A DNA stretch of 64,000 bases from NCBI RefSeq assembly GCF_000974485.1, contig NZ_BBOM01000004.1, positions 1 to 64,000 of the forward strand, given 5' to 3'. The position numbers and the translations under genes are program-made. Each line of letters starts with the position of its first letter. The first letter of the stretch is position 1. Positions 9,667 to 20,641 of this stretch are shown here, in pieces. This DNA is from Streptomyces sp. NBRC 109706 (lineage in GTDB: Bacteria > Actinomycetota > Actinomycetes > Streptomycetales > Streptomycetaceae). Below the pieces are notes generated by a model. It did no database searches and was not told the DNA's origin. It saw only the letters and a program-made list of their open reading frames with translations.

Positions 9667-11488
9667 GCGGACGCGGGGCGGCTGGCGGTGGGTCGGGCTG
9701 CTGACCGCCGCCCTGACCCTGGCCGGCTGCGCGTCGATGCCGGGCAGCGGCTCGGTGCAGCGGGTGGACGCCTCGCAGCGGGCGGAGGGCGATTCCCAGG
9801 TGCGGGTGGACGGCGTCAGCCCCCAGGAGAACGCCTCCCCGCAGGAGATCGTGCGCGGCTTCCTGGAAGCGGTGACCAGCGACGACGCCGAGTACGAGAC
9901 GGCGAAGGAGTATCTGACGCCGGAGCGGCGCGAGGCATGGGATCCGTTCCACAGCATCACGGTGCTGGCCAACGGCCCGATCTTCGAGCTGACCGGCCGG
10001 GACGCCGTGCCGGACGAGGACGCCGAGACCGACCAGGTGGAGGTCAGCGGCTCCCGGCTGGCCGAGGTCAACGACGGGCATGTCTACACGCCGCGCGACG
10101 ACGACTTCCGGACGGTGTTCCTGCTGCGGATGGTCGATCAGCAGTGGCGGATCGACAGCCTGCCGGACGGGCTGGTGATGGGCGAAGCGGACTTCCGCCG
10201 GATCTACCACGCCGTCAGCACCTACTATTACGCGGATCTCGCCGCCGAGTCGGACCGCGCCCAGCGGGGCGACGGGGTGCTGGTGCCGGATCCGATCTAT
10301 GTGCGGCGCCGGGTGGAGCCGGTCTCCGAGGCGGTGCGCACCCTGCTGGCCGGCCCCAGCGAATGGCTGAGCCCGGTGGTCACCTCCGCCTTCCCCAGCG
10401 GTGTGCGGCTGACCGACGACGGCGTGAACATCGACGGCGGCGGTCGGCTCAGCCTCCGCATCGACGGCATCCCCGACGAATGGCCGGCCCCGCGCTGCGA
10501 ACGGATGGCGGCGCAGGTGCTGCACACCGCGCGGGACGTGGCCTCCGTGGAGATCAGCGAGGTCCGGCTGCGCTCCGCCTCGGGCGGTCAGCTCTGCACC
10601 CAGACGGCCGCCGAGGTGCGCGATCTGGCGCCCGGGCTGCTGGACGGCGACGGCGGCCAGGGCTACTTCCTGGACGAGGCGCGGCGCCTGGTGTCGCTCT
10701 CCGCCGACCACGCCGACAAGCCGTATCCGGTCAGCGGGCCGCTCGGGCAGGGCGATGTCGTGCTGCGCAGCGCCGCCGTCAGCCGGGACGGCGACTCGGC
10801 GGCCGGGGTGAGCGAGGACGGCAGCACGCTCTATGTCGCCCCGCTGGACGGCCGGGACGCGGAGCTCGAAGCGCTGCCACTGGCCGATCCGGCGGACGAG
10901 AACGGCGGGCTGACCGCGCCGAGTTGGGACGGTCTCGGCGATCTGTGGCTGGCCGACCGGGATGCCGAGGAGCCCGGGTTGCTGCGGCTCAGCGCCGGCC
11001 GGGGCGAACCCCGCGAGGTGCCCGTCGACGGGCTGGGCGCGGGGCAGCGGATCGAGGCGCTGCGAGTGGCGCCGGACGGGGTGCGGATCGCCATGCTGAT
11101 CGGCGACGGGGAGCGCAGCTCCCTGATGCTCGGCCGGGTGGAGCGGGTCGGCTCGGAGCAGGGCGTCGCCGTGACGGTGAACGAGCCGAGGCCGGTCGCC
11201 CCGCAGCTGGCGGACACGGTGGCGGTCTCCTGGGCCGGCGACCAGGGGCTGGTCGTGGTCGGCCGGCCGGTCGACGGCGTGGAGCAGATCAGCTATGTGG
11301 AGACGGACGGCTCCACGGGGGGCGCGCCCAGTGTGCCCGGGCTCAACGATGTGCGCGCGGTGGCCGCGAGCGAGGAGGAGAGCCGTCCGATGCTGGCCGA
11401 GAGCGGCGGCCGGATCGCCAGGCTGGGCGACGACGGTCAGTGGAAGCTGGTCGCCGAATCCGGCTCCGCGCCGTTCTACCCGGGCTGA
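9656..11488 (+). CDS. lpqB: lipoprotein LpqB, MtrAB-associated
   Basis: A 610-residue lipoprotein with signal peptide and lipobox LAGC. The Cys is followed by a linker, a GerMN-type domain (around residues 190-290), and a C-terminal beta-propeller-like LpqB domain. In mycobacteria and streptomycetes LpqB interacts with MtrB outside the membrane and tunes MtrA phosphorylation and lifestyle switching. It starts inside the mtrB end with GGGGAGG 5 nt before the ATG, as in the conserved mtrA-mtrB-lpqB operon. Confidence 0.95.
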   Translation: MNGERTRGGWRWVGLLTAALTLAGCASMPGSGSVQRVDASQRAEGDSQVRVDGVSPQENASPQEIVRGFLEAVTSDDAEYETAKEYLTPERREAWDPFHSITVLANGPIFELTGRDAVPDEDAETDQVEVSGSRLAEVNDGHVYTPRDDDFRTVFLLRMVDQQWRIDSLPDGLVMGEADFRRIYHAVSTYYYADLAAESDRAQRGDGVLVPDPIYVRRRVEPVSEAVRTLLAGPSEWLSPVVTSAFPSGVRLTDDGVNIDGGGRLSLRIDGIPDEWPAPRCERMAAQVLHTARDVASVEISEVRLRSASGGQLCTQTAAEVRDLAPGLLDGDGGQGYFLDEARRLVSLSADHADKPYPVSGPLGQGDVVLRSAAVSRDGDSAAGVSEDGSTLYVAPLDGRDAELEALPLADPADENGGLTAPSWDGLGDLWLADRDAEEPGLLRLSAGRGEPREVPVDGLGAGQRIEALRVAPDGVRIAMLIGDGERSSLMLGRVERVGSEQGVAVTVNEPRPVAPQLADTVAVSWAGDQGLVVVGRPVDGVEQISYVETDGSTGGAPSVPGLNDVRAVAASEEESRPMLAESGGRIARLGDDGQWKLVAESGSAPFYPG

Positions 11489-11611
11489 CCCCCCGGGCTC
11501 GTCCCCCTGCGGGGTGGACGGCGCGGCTCGAAGTTGACCTCGCCTCGCCCGTCGGGGGGAACCGCCCCGGTTGACGGCGCCCCGCCGGCGTGGATCGGGG
11601 ACGGTGGGGCC

Positions 11612-12328
11612 ATGCGCGGATGGTGGCGGGAGATCTCCTCCCTGGTGCTGCCCACCGAGTGCGCCGGCTGTGGCCGGGGGCGTTCGGCGGTGTGCGCCGG
11701 GTGCGTGGCCGAGCTGGGCACGGGGCGGGCGCGTCAGGTGCGGCCGACGCCCAGACCGGCGGGGCTGCCGCCGGTCTGGGCGGCCACCGCCTACGCGGAC
11801 CGGGCGCGCGGGATGCTGTTGGCCCACAAGGAACGCGGGATGTTGGGTCTGGCCGGGCCGCTGGGCGCGGCGCTGGCGCGCAGCGCGCGGGCCGCCGCGG
11901 TCGCCTCGGGCGGCGAGCCGGGCCCGGGCGCCGTGCCCCTGGTGCTGGTTCCGGTGCCGTCGGCCCGGCTGGCCGTGGCCAGGCGCGGGCACGATCCGAC
12001 GCGCCGGATCGCGTTGCGGGCGGCGGCGCGGCTCCGCCGGGACGGGCTGGCGGTCCGGGTGCTGCCGGCGCTGCGCTTCGTCCGCCCGGTGCTGGACCAG
12101 GTGGGCCTGGCGGCGCCGGAGCGGGCGGCGAACCTGGCGGGGGCGCTCGGCGTACGCCCCGGGCCGAGCCTGGTCGGGGTGCCCGTGCTGGTGGTGGACG
12201 ACGTGGTGACGACGGGCGCCTCGCTGGCCGAGGCCGCTCGGACCCTGCGTCGGGCCGGTGCTCTGGTGTGGGGCGGCGCGGTGGTCGCCGGGCCCTCGGG
12301 GGAGTGGATCGACCGGACGCGTGGGTAG
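11612..12328 (+). CDS. ComF family phosphoribosyltransferase-like protein
   Basis: A 238-residue protein with an N-terminal double zinc-ribbon (Cys17, Cys20, Cys28, Cys31) and a PRTase fold ending in the PRPP loop VLVVDDVVTTGAS. This is the ComF/GntX architecture; in competent bacteria ComF acts in DNA uptake, but in actinomycetes the role is unclear. ATG 11612 is used because the preceding ~26 in-frame residues look noncoding and the family starts at a hydrophobic stretch just before the first Cys pair. It follows lpqB by ~120 bp in the same orientation, a conserved neighbour order. Confidence 0.88.
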   Translation: MRGWWREISSLVLPTECAGCGRGRSAVCAGCVAELGTGRARQVRPTPRPAGLPPVWAATAYADRARGMLLAHKERGMLGLAGPLGAALARSARAAAVASGGEPGPGAVPLVLVPVPSARLAVARRGHDPTRRIALRAAARLRRDGLAVRVLPALRFVRPVLDQVGLAAPERAANLAGALGVRPGPSLVGVPVLVVDDVVTTGASLAEAARTLRRAGALVWGGAVVAGPSGEWIDRTRG

Positions 12329-12661
12329 GGGCGCCACACCGGGACGGACAGCGGTACGTTCGAAAGAGACGGAAGCGATCGAAGCGGCCGAAGCGACGGG
12401 ACAGACGGAACAGATGGAAGGGGACGGTTTGTTCGCCCCATCCGTTATAAGTGCATACAGGTTTGTGATCGCGATCGGTCGACTCTTGAGCGTCTGCCCA
12501 GGGCAACGGGAGGTGTTGATCTTCCTCACCGGGGAAGGGGAGGTGCAAGTCGTAACCCCGACGTAACGCCGGGGTCGGGCCGTGGACACCGGCTCGCCCC
12601 GCGCCATCGCACCAAGGAGGGGCCGCGCCGAGAGGCGGGTTCCTTCGGGAACGGAGTTCGC
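12329..12661 (+). other. hpf leader/intergenic region with purine-rich tract
   Basis: 333 bp between comF and hpf with no convincing ORF. It holds a nearly pyrimidine-free stretch (12361-12420) containing three GAAGCG units at 9-bp spacing (12372, 12381, 12390). An AT-rich patch around 12441-12460 (TTATAA) follows, then the hpf Shine-Dalgarno GGAG near 12652. No -35/-10 pair with acceptable spacing was identified. The length suggests a long leader or stress-responsive promoter for hpf. Confidence 0.4.
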
Positions 12662-13348
12662 GTGGACATCGTCGTCAAGGGCCGCAAGACCGAGGTGCCG
12701 GAGCGTTTCCGGCGGCATGTGGCCGAGAAGCTGAAGCTGGACAAGATCCAGAGGATCGACGGCAAGGTGACACGCCTCGACGTGGAAGTGTCCAAGGAAC
12801 ACAACCCGCGTCAGGCGGACCGTTCCGACCGGGTGGAGATCACCCTGCGCCATCGCGGTCCGGTGGTCCGGGCCGAGGCGGCCGCGGCCGATCCGTATGC
12901 CGCGCTCGATCTGGCGGTCGAGAAGCTGGAGTCCCGGCTCCGTCGGGAGAACGACAAGCGCACCTCGCGCCGTGGGCGCGGTCGCATTCCCGCCAGCGAG
13001 GTGGCCGACGTGGTGCCGGACGCGGTCACGGTGGATGTCGGCGGGGTGCCGGCCCCCTCGGCCGAGCCCGAGGTGCCGGTGCGGCGGGTCGGGCCCGTGG
13101 TGGTGGAGGGCGACGGTCCGCTGGTGGTCAGGGAGAAGACGCACACGGCGGCTCCCATGGGCCTGGACCAGGCGCTCTACGAGATGGAGCTCGTCGGCCA
13201 CGACTTCTATCTGTTCGTCGACATCGAGACCAAGCAGCCCAGCGTGGTGTACCGGCGGCACGCGTATGACTACGGTGTGATCCGGCTGGAGACCGATCCG
13301 CTGAGCGAGGTCGCCCCCGAGGGCGCCGGCGGCGCGCTCGGCGGCTGA
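12662..13348 (+). CDS. hpf: ribosome hibernation promoting factor, long form
   Basis: A 228-residue long-form HPF. The N-terminal S30AE domain (residues 1-105) binds the decoding centre of the 30S subunit. A basic/acidic linker is followed by the C-terminal dimerisation domain (about 165-228, with FYLFVDIETKQPSVVYRRH), which drives 100S disome formation. GTG start at 12662 with GGAG 5-6 nt upstream. It shuts down and protects ribosomes during stationary phase or stress. Monocistronic by appearance: a 333-bp leader upstream and a perfect hairpin 18 bp after the stop. Confidence 0.95.
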   Translation: MDIVVKGRKTEVPERFRRHVAEKLKLDKIQRIDGKVTRLDVEVSKEHNPRQADRSDRVEITLRHRGPVVRAEAAAADPYAALDLAVEKLESRLRRENDKRTSRRGRGRIPASEVADVVPDAVTVDVGGVPAPSAEPEVPVRRVGPVVVEGDGPLVVREKTHTAAPMGLDQALYEMELVGHDFYLFVDIETKQPSVVYRRHAYDYGVIRLETDPLSEVAPEGAGGALGG

Positions 13349-13365
13349 CCGGGCCCGTTCACCTG

Positions 13366-13404
13366 GGCACCCTTGGCCGGATCGTGGATCCGGCCAAGGG
13401 TGCC
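13366..13404 (+). terminator. hairpin terminator after hpf
   Basis: Perfect 18-bp inverted repeat (13366-13383 with 13387-13404) and a 3-nt loop (GTG), 18 bp after the hpf stop. There is no T-run on either side, which is common for Streptomyces terminators. Confidence 0.75.
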
Positions 13405-13468
13405 GCCATGGAATCATGGGGTTGCCGAGTGTGGCGGCGCGTACCAGCCCGGCCAGGGGGAGGATTCG

Positions 13469-14212
13469 ATGGTGGACACGTTCGGGCCCAGGATGCCCAG
13501 GGGGCGGCCGGCGGCCCGCGAGGAGCGGGCGCCGGCGGCGGAGCGCGAACCGATCCGGGTGTTGGTGGTGGACGATCACGAGCTGTTCCGCCGGGGGTTG
13601 GAGATCGTGCTCGCCCAGGAGGCGGACATCGAGGTGATCGGGGAGGCGGGGGACGGCGCCGAGGCGGTGGAGAAGGCCGCCGACCTGCTGCCCGACATCG
13701 TGCTGATGGATGTGCGGATGCCCAGGCGGGGCGGGATCGAGGCGTGTACCTCGATCAAGGAGGTGGCCCCCTCCGCCCGGATCATCATGCTCACCATCAG
13801 CGACGAGGAGGCCGACCTCTATGACGCGATCAAGGCCGGCGCCACCGGCTATCTCCTCAAGGAGATCTCCACCGACGAGGTGACGGCCGCGATCCGGGCG
13901 GTGGCCGACGGGCAGTCGCAGATCAGCCCCTCGATGGCGGCCAAGCTGCTGACCGAGTTCAAGTCGATGATCCAACGCACCGACGAGCGCCGGCTGGTGC
14001 CCGCCCCGAGGCTCACCGACCGGGAGCTTGAGGTGCTCAAGCTGGTGGCCACGGGGAAGAACAACCGGGACATCGCCAAGGAGCTGTTCATCAGCGAGAA
14101 CACCGTCAAGAACCATGTGCGCAACATCCTGGAGAAGCTGCAGCTGCACTCCCGGATGGAGGCCGTGGTCTATGCCATGCGGGAGAAGATCCTGGATCTG
14201 GAGACGGGCTGA
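13469..14212 (+). CDS. NarL/FixJ-type orphan response regulator
   Basis: A 247-residue protein: ~23-residue charged N-terminal extension, receiver domain (about 27-145, phospho-acceptor Asp81 in DIVLMDVRMP), and LuxR-type HTH (about 183-245, with LTDRELEVLKLVATGKNNRD). The ATG at 13469 is preceded by GGGGGAGG, which decides the start against an upstream in-frame ATG at 13373. No histidine kinase gene is adjacent, so its partner is elsewhere or it is atypical. Conserved position between hpf and secA in streptomycetes (recalled). Confidence 0.92.
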   Translation: MVDTFGPRMPRGRPAAREERAPAAEREPIRVLVVDDHELFRRGLEIVLAQEADIEVIGEAGDGAEAVEKAADLLPDIVLMDVRMPRRGGIEACTSIKEVAPSARIIMLTISDEEADLYDAIKAGATGYLLKEISTDEVTAAIRAVADGQSQISPSMAAKLLTEFKSMIQRTDERRLVPAPRLTDRELEVLKLVATGKNNRDIAKELFISENTVKNHVRNILEKLQLHSRMEAVVYAMREKILDLETG

Positions 14213-14224
14213 TCGGGGTCCGGG

Positions 14225-15439
14225 TCATGGCGTCGCCGGCTGGGCCACGGCCACGGCGGCGGACAGCGGGGCGGTCAGCTCGGGCGGGGTGCAGCGCTCC
14301 ACCCTGACCTGGTCGCAGCCGACCCAGCTCGCCGCCTCGACCAGCGCCTCGGCCATCGCCGGCACCGCCTTGGCCGCCTGCGGAAGGGCGCCCTCGAAGG
14401 CGGCGTGCCGGGCGACCAGCGTGCTCCCCTCGCGGGCCGGGTCCACCCGCCCCAGCAGCCGGCCGCCGGCGAGCAGCGGCATCGCGAAGTAGCCGTATAT
14501 CCGCTTGGGGCGGGGCACATACGCCTCCAGCCGGTGGGTGAAGCCGAAGATCCGCTCCGTGCGCGGACGGTCCCAGACCAGGGAGTCGAACGGGGAGAGC
14601 AGCGTGGTGCGGTGCCGGCCGCGCGGCGGTGTGGCCAGGGCGGCGGGATCGGCCCACGCGCGGTGCCGGCCGCTCCGGCTCTCGGCCGCCGGCCAGCCGG
14701 CCACCTCGACCGGGACCAGCCCCGTGTCCCTGATCACCGCCTCCACGGCGTCGGCCCGCAGCCGGTGGTAGTCGGCCAGATCCGCCTGGGTGGCGACCCC
14801 CATCGCGGCGCCGGCCTGGGCCACCAGACGTCGCAGGCACTCCTCGTCCGTCAACCGATCGTGGTAAAGCTCCTCGGGCACCGCTCGCTCCGGCAGGTCG
14901 TAGACGCGCTTCCAGCCACGGCGGCTGGTGACCACCACATCGCCCGTCGACAGGGCCCGCTCGACGGCGACCTTGCTCTCGCTCCAGTCCCACCACAGGC
15001 CGCCGTTCTTCGCGCCGCCCAACTCCGTTGCCGTGAGCGGGCCCTCGGCGCGCAGCTGGTCGAGCACCCGGCGGTGGTCCGAGCCCGACGGCCGCTGGCC
15101 GTCCCGGTACCGCTGCTGATAGCCGCGGCGGCGGAAGGCGAACAGCGGCCACTCCTCGATCGGCAGCACACAGGCCGCGTGCGACCAGTACTCGAAGGCG
15201 CGCTCGCCCGTCCAGTACGCCGACTCGACGGCCTCCCGGCCGACCGCGCCGAGCCGGGCGTAGGGGAGCAGCTCGTGCGAGCGGGCGAGCACGGAGATCG
15301 TGTCCAGCTGGACGGCGCCGAGACGCCGGAGCACGCCGGGCACCCCGCCACGGCGGTCGGGGGCGCCGAGCAGCCCCTGGGCCCGGAGGGCGATGCGGCG
15401 AGCCTCGTCGGCGGAGAGGGAGAATCCAGCAGCAGTCAT
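14225..15439 (-). CDS. winged-helix DNA glycosylase family protein (AlkX/YcaQ type)
   Basis: A 404-residue protein of the HTH_42/AlkZ-like superfamily. Near residue 45 it has QLD followed by SVLARSHELLPYAR. The Q-hydrophobic-D motif is the one described for the AlkX/YcaQ branch that unhooks interstrand crosslinks; the antibiotic-specific AlkZ branch has QxQ. C-terminal blocks such as LLSPFDSLVWDR are family typical. ATG 15439 is used; upstream in-frame codons lie in the secA promoter region. No strong SD. Divergent from secA. Likely a DNA repair enzyme for bulky or crosslinked lesions; substrate unproven. Confidence 0.82.
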   Translation of the reverse strand: MTAAGFSLSADEARRIALRAQGLLGAPDRRGGVPGVLRRLGAVQLDTISVLARSHELLPYARLGAVGREAVESAYWTGERAFEYWSHAACVLPIEEWPLFAFRRRGYQQRYRDGQRPSGSDHRRVLDQLRAEGPLTATELGGAKNGGLWWDWSESKVAVERALSTGDVVVTSRRGWKRVYDLPERAVPEELYHDRLTDEECLRRLVAQAGAAMGVATQADLADYHRLRADAVEAVIRDTGLVPVEVAGWPAAESRSGRHRAWADPAALATPPRGRHRTTLLSPFDSLVWDRPRTERIFGFTHRLEAYVPRPKRIYGYFAMPLLAGGRLLGRVDPAREGSTLVARHAAFEGALPQAAKAVPAMAEALVEAASWVGCDQVRVERCTPPELTAPLSAAVAVAQPATP

Positions 15440-15461
15440 AGCGGGATGGTAGGACCGACCA

Positions 15462-15491
15462 CTGACACCCGTCGTGGCGCTCGCATACCAT
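15462..15491 (+). promoter_or_regulatory. candidate secA promoter
   Basis: CTGACA (15462-15467) and TACCAT (15486-15491) are separated by 18 bp, a reasonable housekeeping-type pair. They lie about 80 bp upstream of the secA start, in the divergent region with the glycosylase gene. Pattern match only. Confidence 0.4.
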
Positions 15492-15569
15492 GGCCGGTGC
15501 GGCGGGGCCATCTCGCTGTGCCCGCGCCTTCAGTCGCGCCAGGCCCGACCGGCAAGGAGACCAGCCCTC

Positions 15570-18416
<2,847 letters not shown>

Positions 18417-18435
18417 CGGCACGGCGTTGAGCGGC

Positions 18436-18473
18436 CCTCGGGGGCGCGTCCCGGGCGGGACGCGCCCCCGAGG
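18436..18473 (+). terminator. hairpin terminator between secA and the Rv3235-family gene
   Basis: Perfect 17-bp stem (18436-18452 with 18457-18473) and a 4-nt loop, 20 bp after the secA stop and 12 bp before the convergent gene's stop. No T-run; it can serve both strands. Confidence 0.75.
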
Positions 18474-18484
18474 CGTGTCCGGCG

Positions 18485-18901
18485 TCAGGGCACCGTGTCC
18501 AGCTCGACGGCGGTGCAGCGCCAGCCGCCGCCGGGACGTCGCTCCAGCCGGAAGGCGAGCGCCCTGGTGCGCTCGCCGACCCGGACCAGGGCGCACGCCT
18601 CGATGGCCGAGCTGGCCGGGCAGGAGCCGCGCACCAGCAGGAGCCTGGGCGCCGGGCCGCCGCCCTCGGGGCGCAGCGGGGCGAGGGGGGCGAGCTGGCC
18701 GAGTTGTTCGTACGCCGTGTCCCTGACGTGCCCGAGGAGGATCGTGACCGGGCGCTGACCGCTGAGCACCAGCAGGAGCCGGCCGGCGAACCACTCCTGC
18801 GGGCGCGGCGGTGGGCTCGGTCGTGACCGGTGTCGTGGGTGCCGGGAGTCGACGCGCCGGCCGGCTGGCCCGGTCGGCCGCGGGCCCCGATTGCTGAGCA
18901 T
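18485..18901 (-). CDS. Rv3235 family protein
   Basis: A 138-residue protein with a basic, Pro/Arg-rich N-terminus (~35 residues) and a compact C-terminal domain containing WFAGRLLLVLSGQRPV and ALVRVGERTRALAFRLE, which I recognise as the Rv3235 family found beside secA in actinobacteria. ATG 18901 is chosen; an upstream frame start at 18985 would extend across likely promoter sequence. The family lacks a known function; location suggests a link to secretion, but that is inference. Confidence 0.75.
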   Translation of the reverse strand: MLSNRGPRPTGPAGRRVDSRHPRHRSRPSPPPRPQEWFAGRLLLVLSGQRPVTILLGHVRDTAYEQLGQLAPLAPLRPEGGGPAPRLLLVRGSCPASSAIEACALVRVGERTRALAFRLERRPGGGWRCTAVELDTVP

Positions 18902-19089
18902 TGTCGCTGGACCGTCCCCGTGTGTCTGTCGCGTTACCGGCCAGTAGCCAATGCGGAGTGTAATCAACTCCGCACCGAGCGGCAAGAGTTGTCCGGCGCA
19001 CGCCGGAGGCGCGGGCGCTGTGTCTCTGTGCCCCGTGCGCCCCCTGGTAGGGTGGGCCGGCTTACGGCCAGGAAGGAGACGGCGGTTCC

Positions 19090-19593
19090 GTGCGCGTCTA
19101 TGTTCCCCTCACGCTCTCCGGGCTGGCCCGGCTGCACGAGTCGGGCGAGGTCGGTCCGGCCCCGCTCACGGCCTACGCCGTCACTCCCGCGCTCCGCGAG
19201 TGGTATCTCTCTGGCGGCGAGGAGGAGTTGGAGTACGCCGCGTTGAGCAGGGCGGCGGCCGCCTCGCTGCGGTTGGTCGCCACCGATCCCGAGGTCGCCA
19301 GGCGGCGGGTGGTGCTCGCCGCCGAGGTGCCGGACCGGGCGGCGGTCGCCGATCCGGATCTGACGCTGGCCGTCGAGGCGTTGGGCGAGGTCAGGATCGC
19401 CGAGGTCGTTCCGCTGCGCTGGCTGGCGGCCGTCCATGTGGACGCCGAGGAGGCGGCGGACGATATCGCGCTGGCCGCCGCGGCGGTGGGCGCGGCCGAC
19501 CAGGGCGACGACGACGCCCGGTTCACCGTCGACGGGGCGGCCGACCACGAACTGCTCTGGTACGGGGTGCAGGAGATCGACGGGCTGCTGTAA
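19090..19593 (+). CDS. DUF6912 family protein
   Basis: A 167-residue acidic soluble protein beginning MRVYVPLTLSGLARL. Conserved features visible: an N-terminal segment followed by TAYAVTPALREWYLSGGEEELEYAAL, and a very acidic C-terminus. This looks like the actinobacterial DUF6912 family. GTG start with AAGGAGAC about 10 nt upstream. It is followed 57 bp later by a HAD hydrolase in the same direction. No motif suggests an enzyme activity. Confidence 0.75.
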   Translation: MRVYVPLTLSGLARLHESGEVGPAPLTAYAVTPALREWYLSGGEEELEYAALSRAAAASLRLVATDPEVARRRVVLAAEVPDRAAVADPDLTLAVEALGEVRIAEVVPLRWLAAVHVDAEEAADDIALAAAAVGAADQGDDDARFTVDGAADHELLWYGVQEIDGLL

Positions 19594-19650
19594 CCGGCCG
19601 CTCGCCGGCGCTCTGTCCCGTTGTCAGTGGCGGCCCGTAATGTGCGGGGT

Positions 19651-20382
19651 ATGGCTTTTCCGCACCTCCCGAGCACTCCGAGCCCCACGAGTACCCCGAG
19701 CGCACCGAGCAACCAGGTAACCGCCCCGCATATCGTGTGGGACTGGAACGGCACGCTGCTGCACGACATCGACGCCGTCATAGCGGCGACCAACGCCTCC
19801 TTCGCCGAGGTCGGGATGGCCGGCATCACCCTGGAGCGCTATCGCGAGCTGTACTGCGTTCCGGTGCCCCTCTTCTACCAGCGCCTCCTCGGGCGGGCGC
19901 CGAGCGACGAGGAATGGGCCGTGATGGATGCCACATTCCACCGGCACTACTTCGCCAGGGCCGACTCCGCCCGGCTCACCGAGGGCGCGGAGCGGCTGTT
20001 GGCCGAGTGGGTGCTCGCCGGCCGCACCCAGTCCGTCTGCTCGCTGGCGCCGCACGAGCGGCTGGGGCCCTGGCTGGCCAGGCTGGGCATCGCGGAGCAC
20101 TTCATACGGGTGGACGGTCATCTGGGCGAGGGCGGGAAGATCGGCAAGGCCGCGCAGATGGTCCGCCATCTGGCCGGTCTGGAGGGCGTCTCGCCGGAGT
20201 GGGTCGTGGTGATCGGCGATGCCACGGACGACGCGGTGGCCGCCGCGCACGCGGGCGCCAAGGCCGTGTTGTACACGGGCGGTTCGCACAGCCGGCGCAG
20301 TCTGGAGCGGGCCGGGGTGCCCGTGGTCGACAGCCTGGCGGAGGCGGTGGCCGTGGCCCAGGAGGTGGTGGGGCGAGGCTGA
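19651..20382 (+). CDS. HAD family hydrolase
   Basis: A 243-residue haloacid dehalogenase-like protein. Motif I is DWNGT (Asp31 nucleophile), where the second acidic residue of the canonical DxDxT is Asn33. An alpha-helical cap follows, motif II lies near VCSLAPHERL, motif III includes the Lys in GKIGKAAQM, and motif IV is GDATDDAVAA. The first ~20 residues are Ser/Thr/Pro-rich. The ATG at 19651 is chosen over TTG 19621, but neither has a good SD. Probably a small-molecule phosphatase; substrate unknown. The DWNGT variant may change the general acid step. Confidence 0.85.
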   Translation: MAFPHLPSTPSPTSTPSAPSNQVTAPHIVWDWNGTLLHDIDAVIAATNASFAEVGMAGITLERYRELYCVPVPLFYQRLLGRAPSDEEWAVMDATFHRHYFARADSARLTEGAERLLAEWVLAGRTQSVCSLAPHERLGPWLARLGIAEHFIRVDGHLGEGGKIGKAAQMVRHLAGLEGVSPEWVVVIGDATDDAVAAAHAGAKAVLYTGGSHSRRSLERAGVPVVDSLAEAVAVAQEVVGRG

Positions 20383-20641
20383 CGCGCCCTCCCTGGCGCC
20401 CTGGCGCCCGTTCGCTCTTCAGGTTGGGGCGCTAGCCTTGCCATGTGATCAGTGCGATATCGGCCGTCACCTCGGCCGGGAGGCAGTGTGGCCTCCCCTC
20501 GGTATCCAGCCCGCGCCGGGCCGGCTCATCGGCTGATTCCCCCCATCGGGACCACCGGGAGCGCCCCACCCTCGCGGGCGAGCGCTGCCCTGTGGCCGTT
20601 TCTCGACGTCACGCGACGGTGCGCGACAGGAGTAAGAGGAC

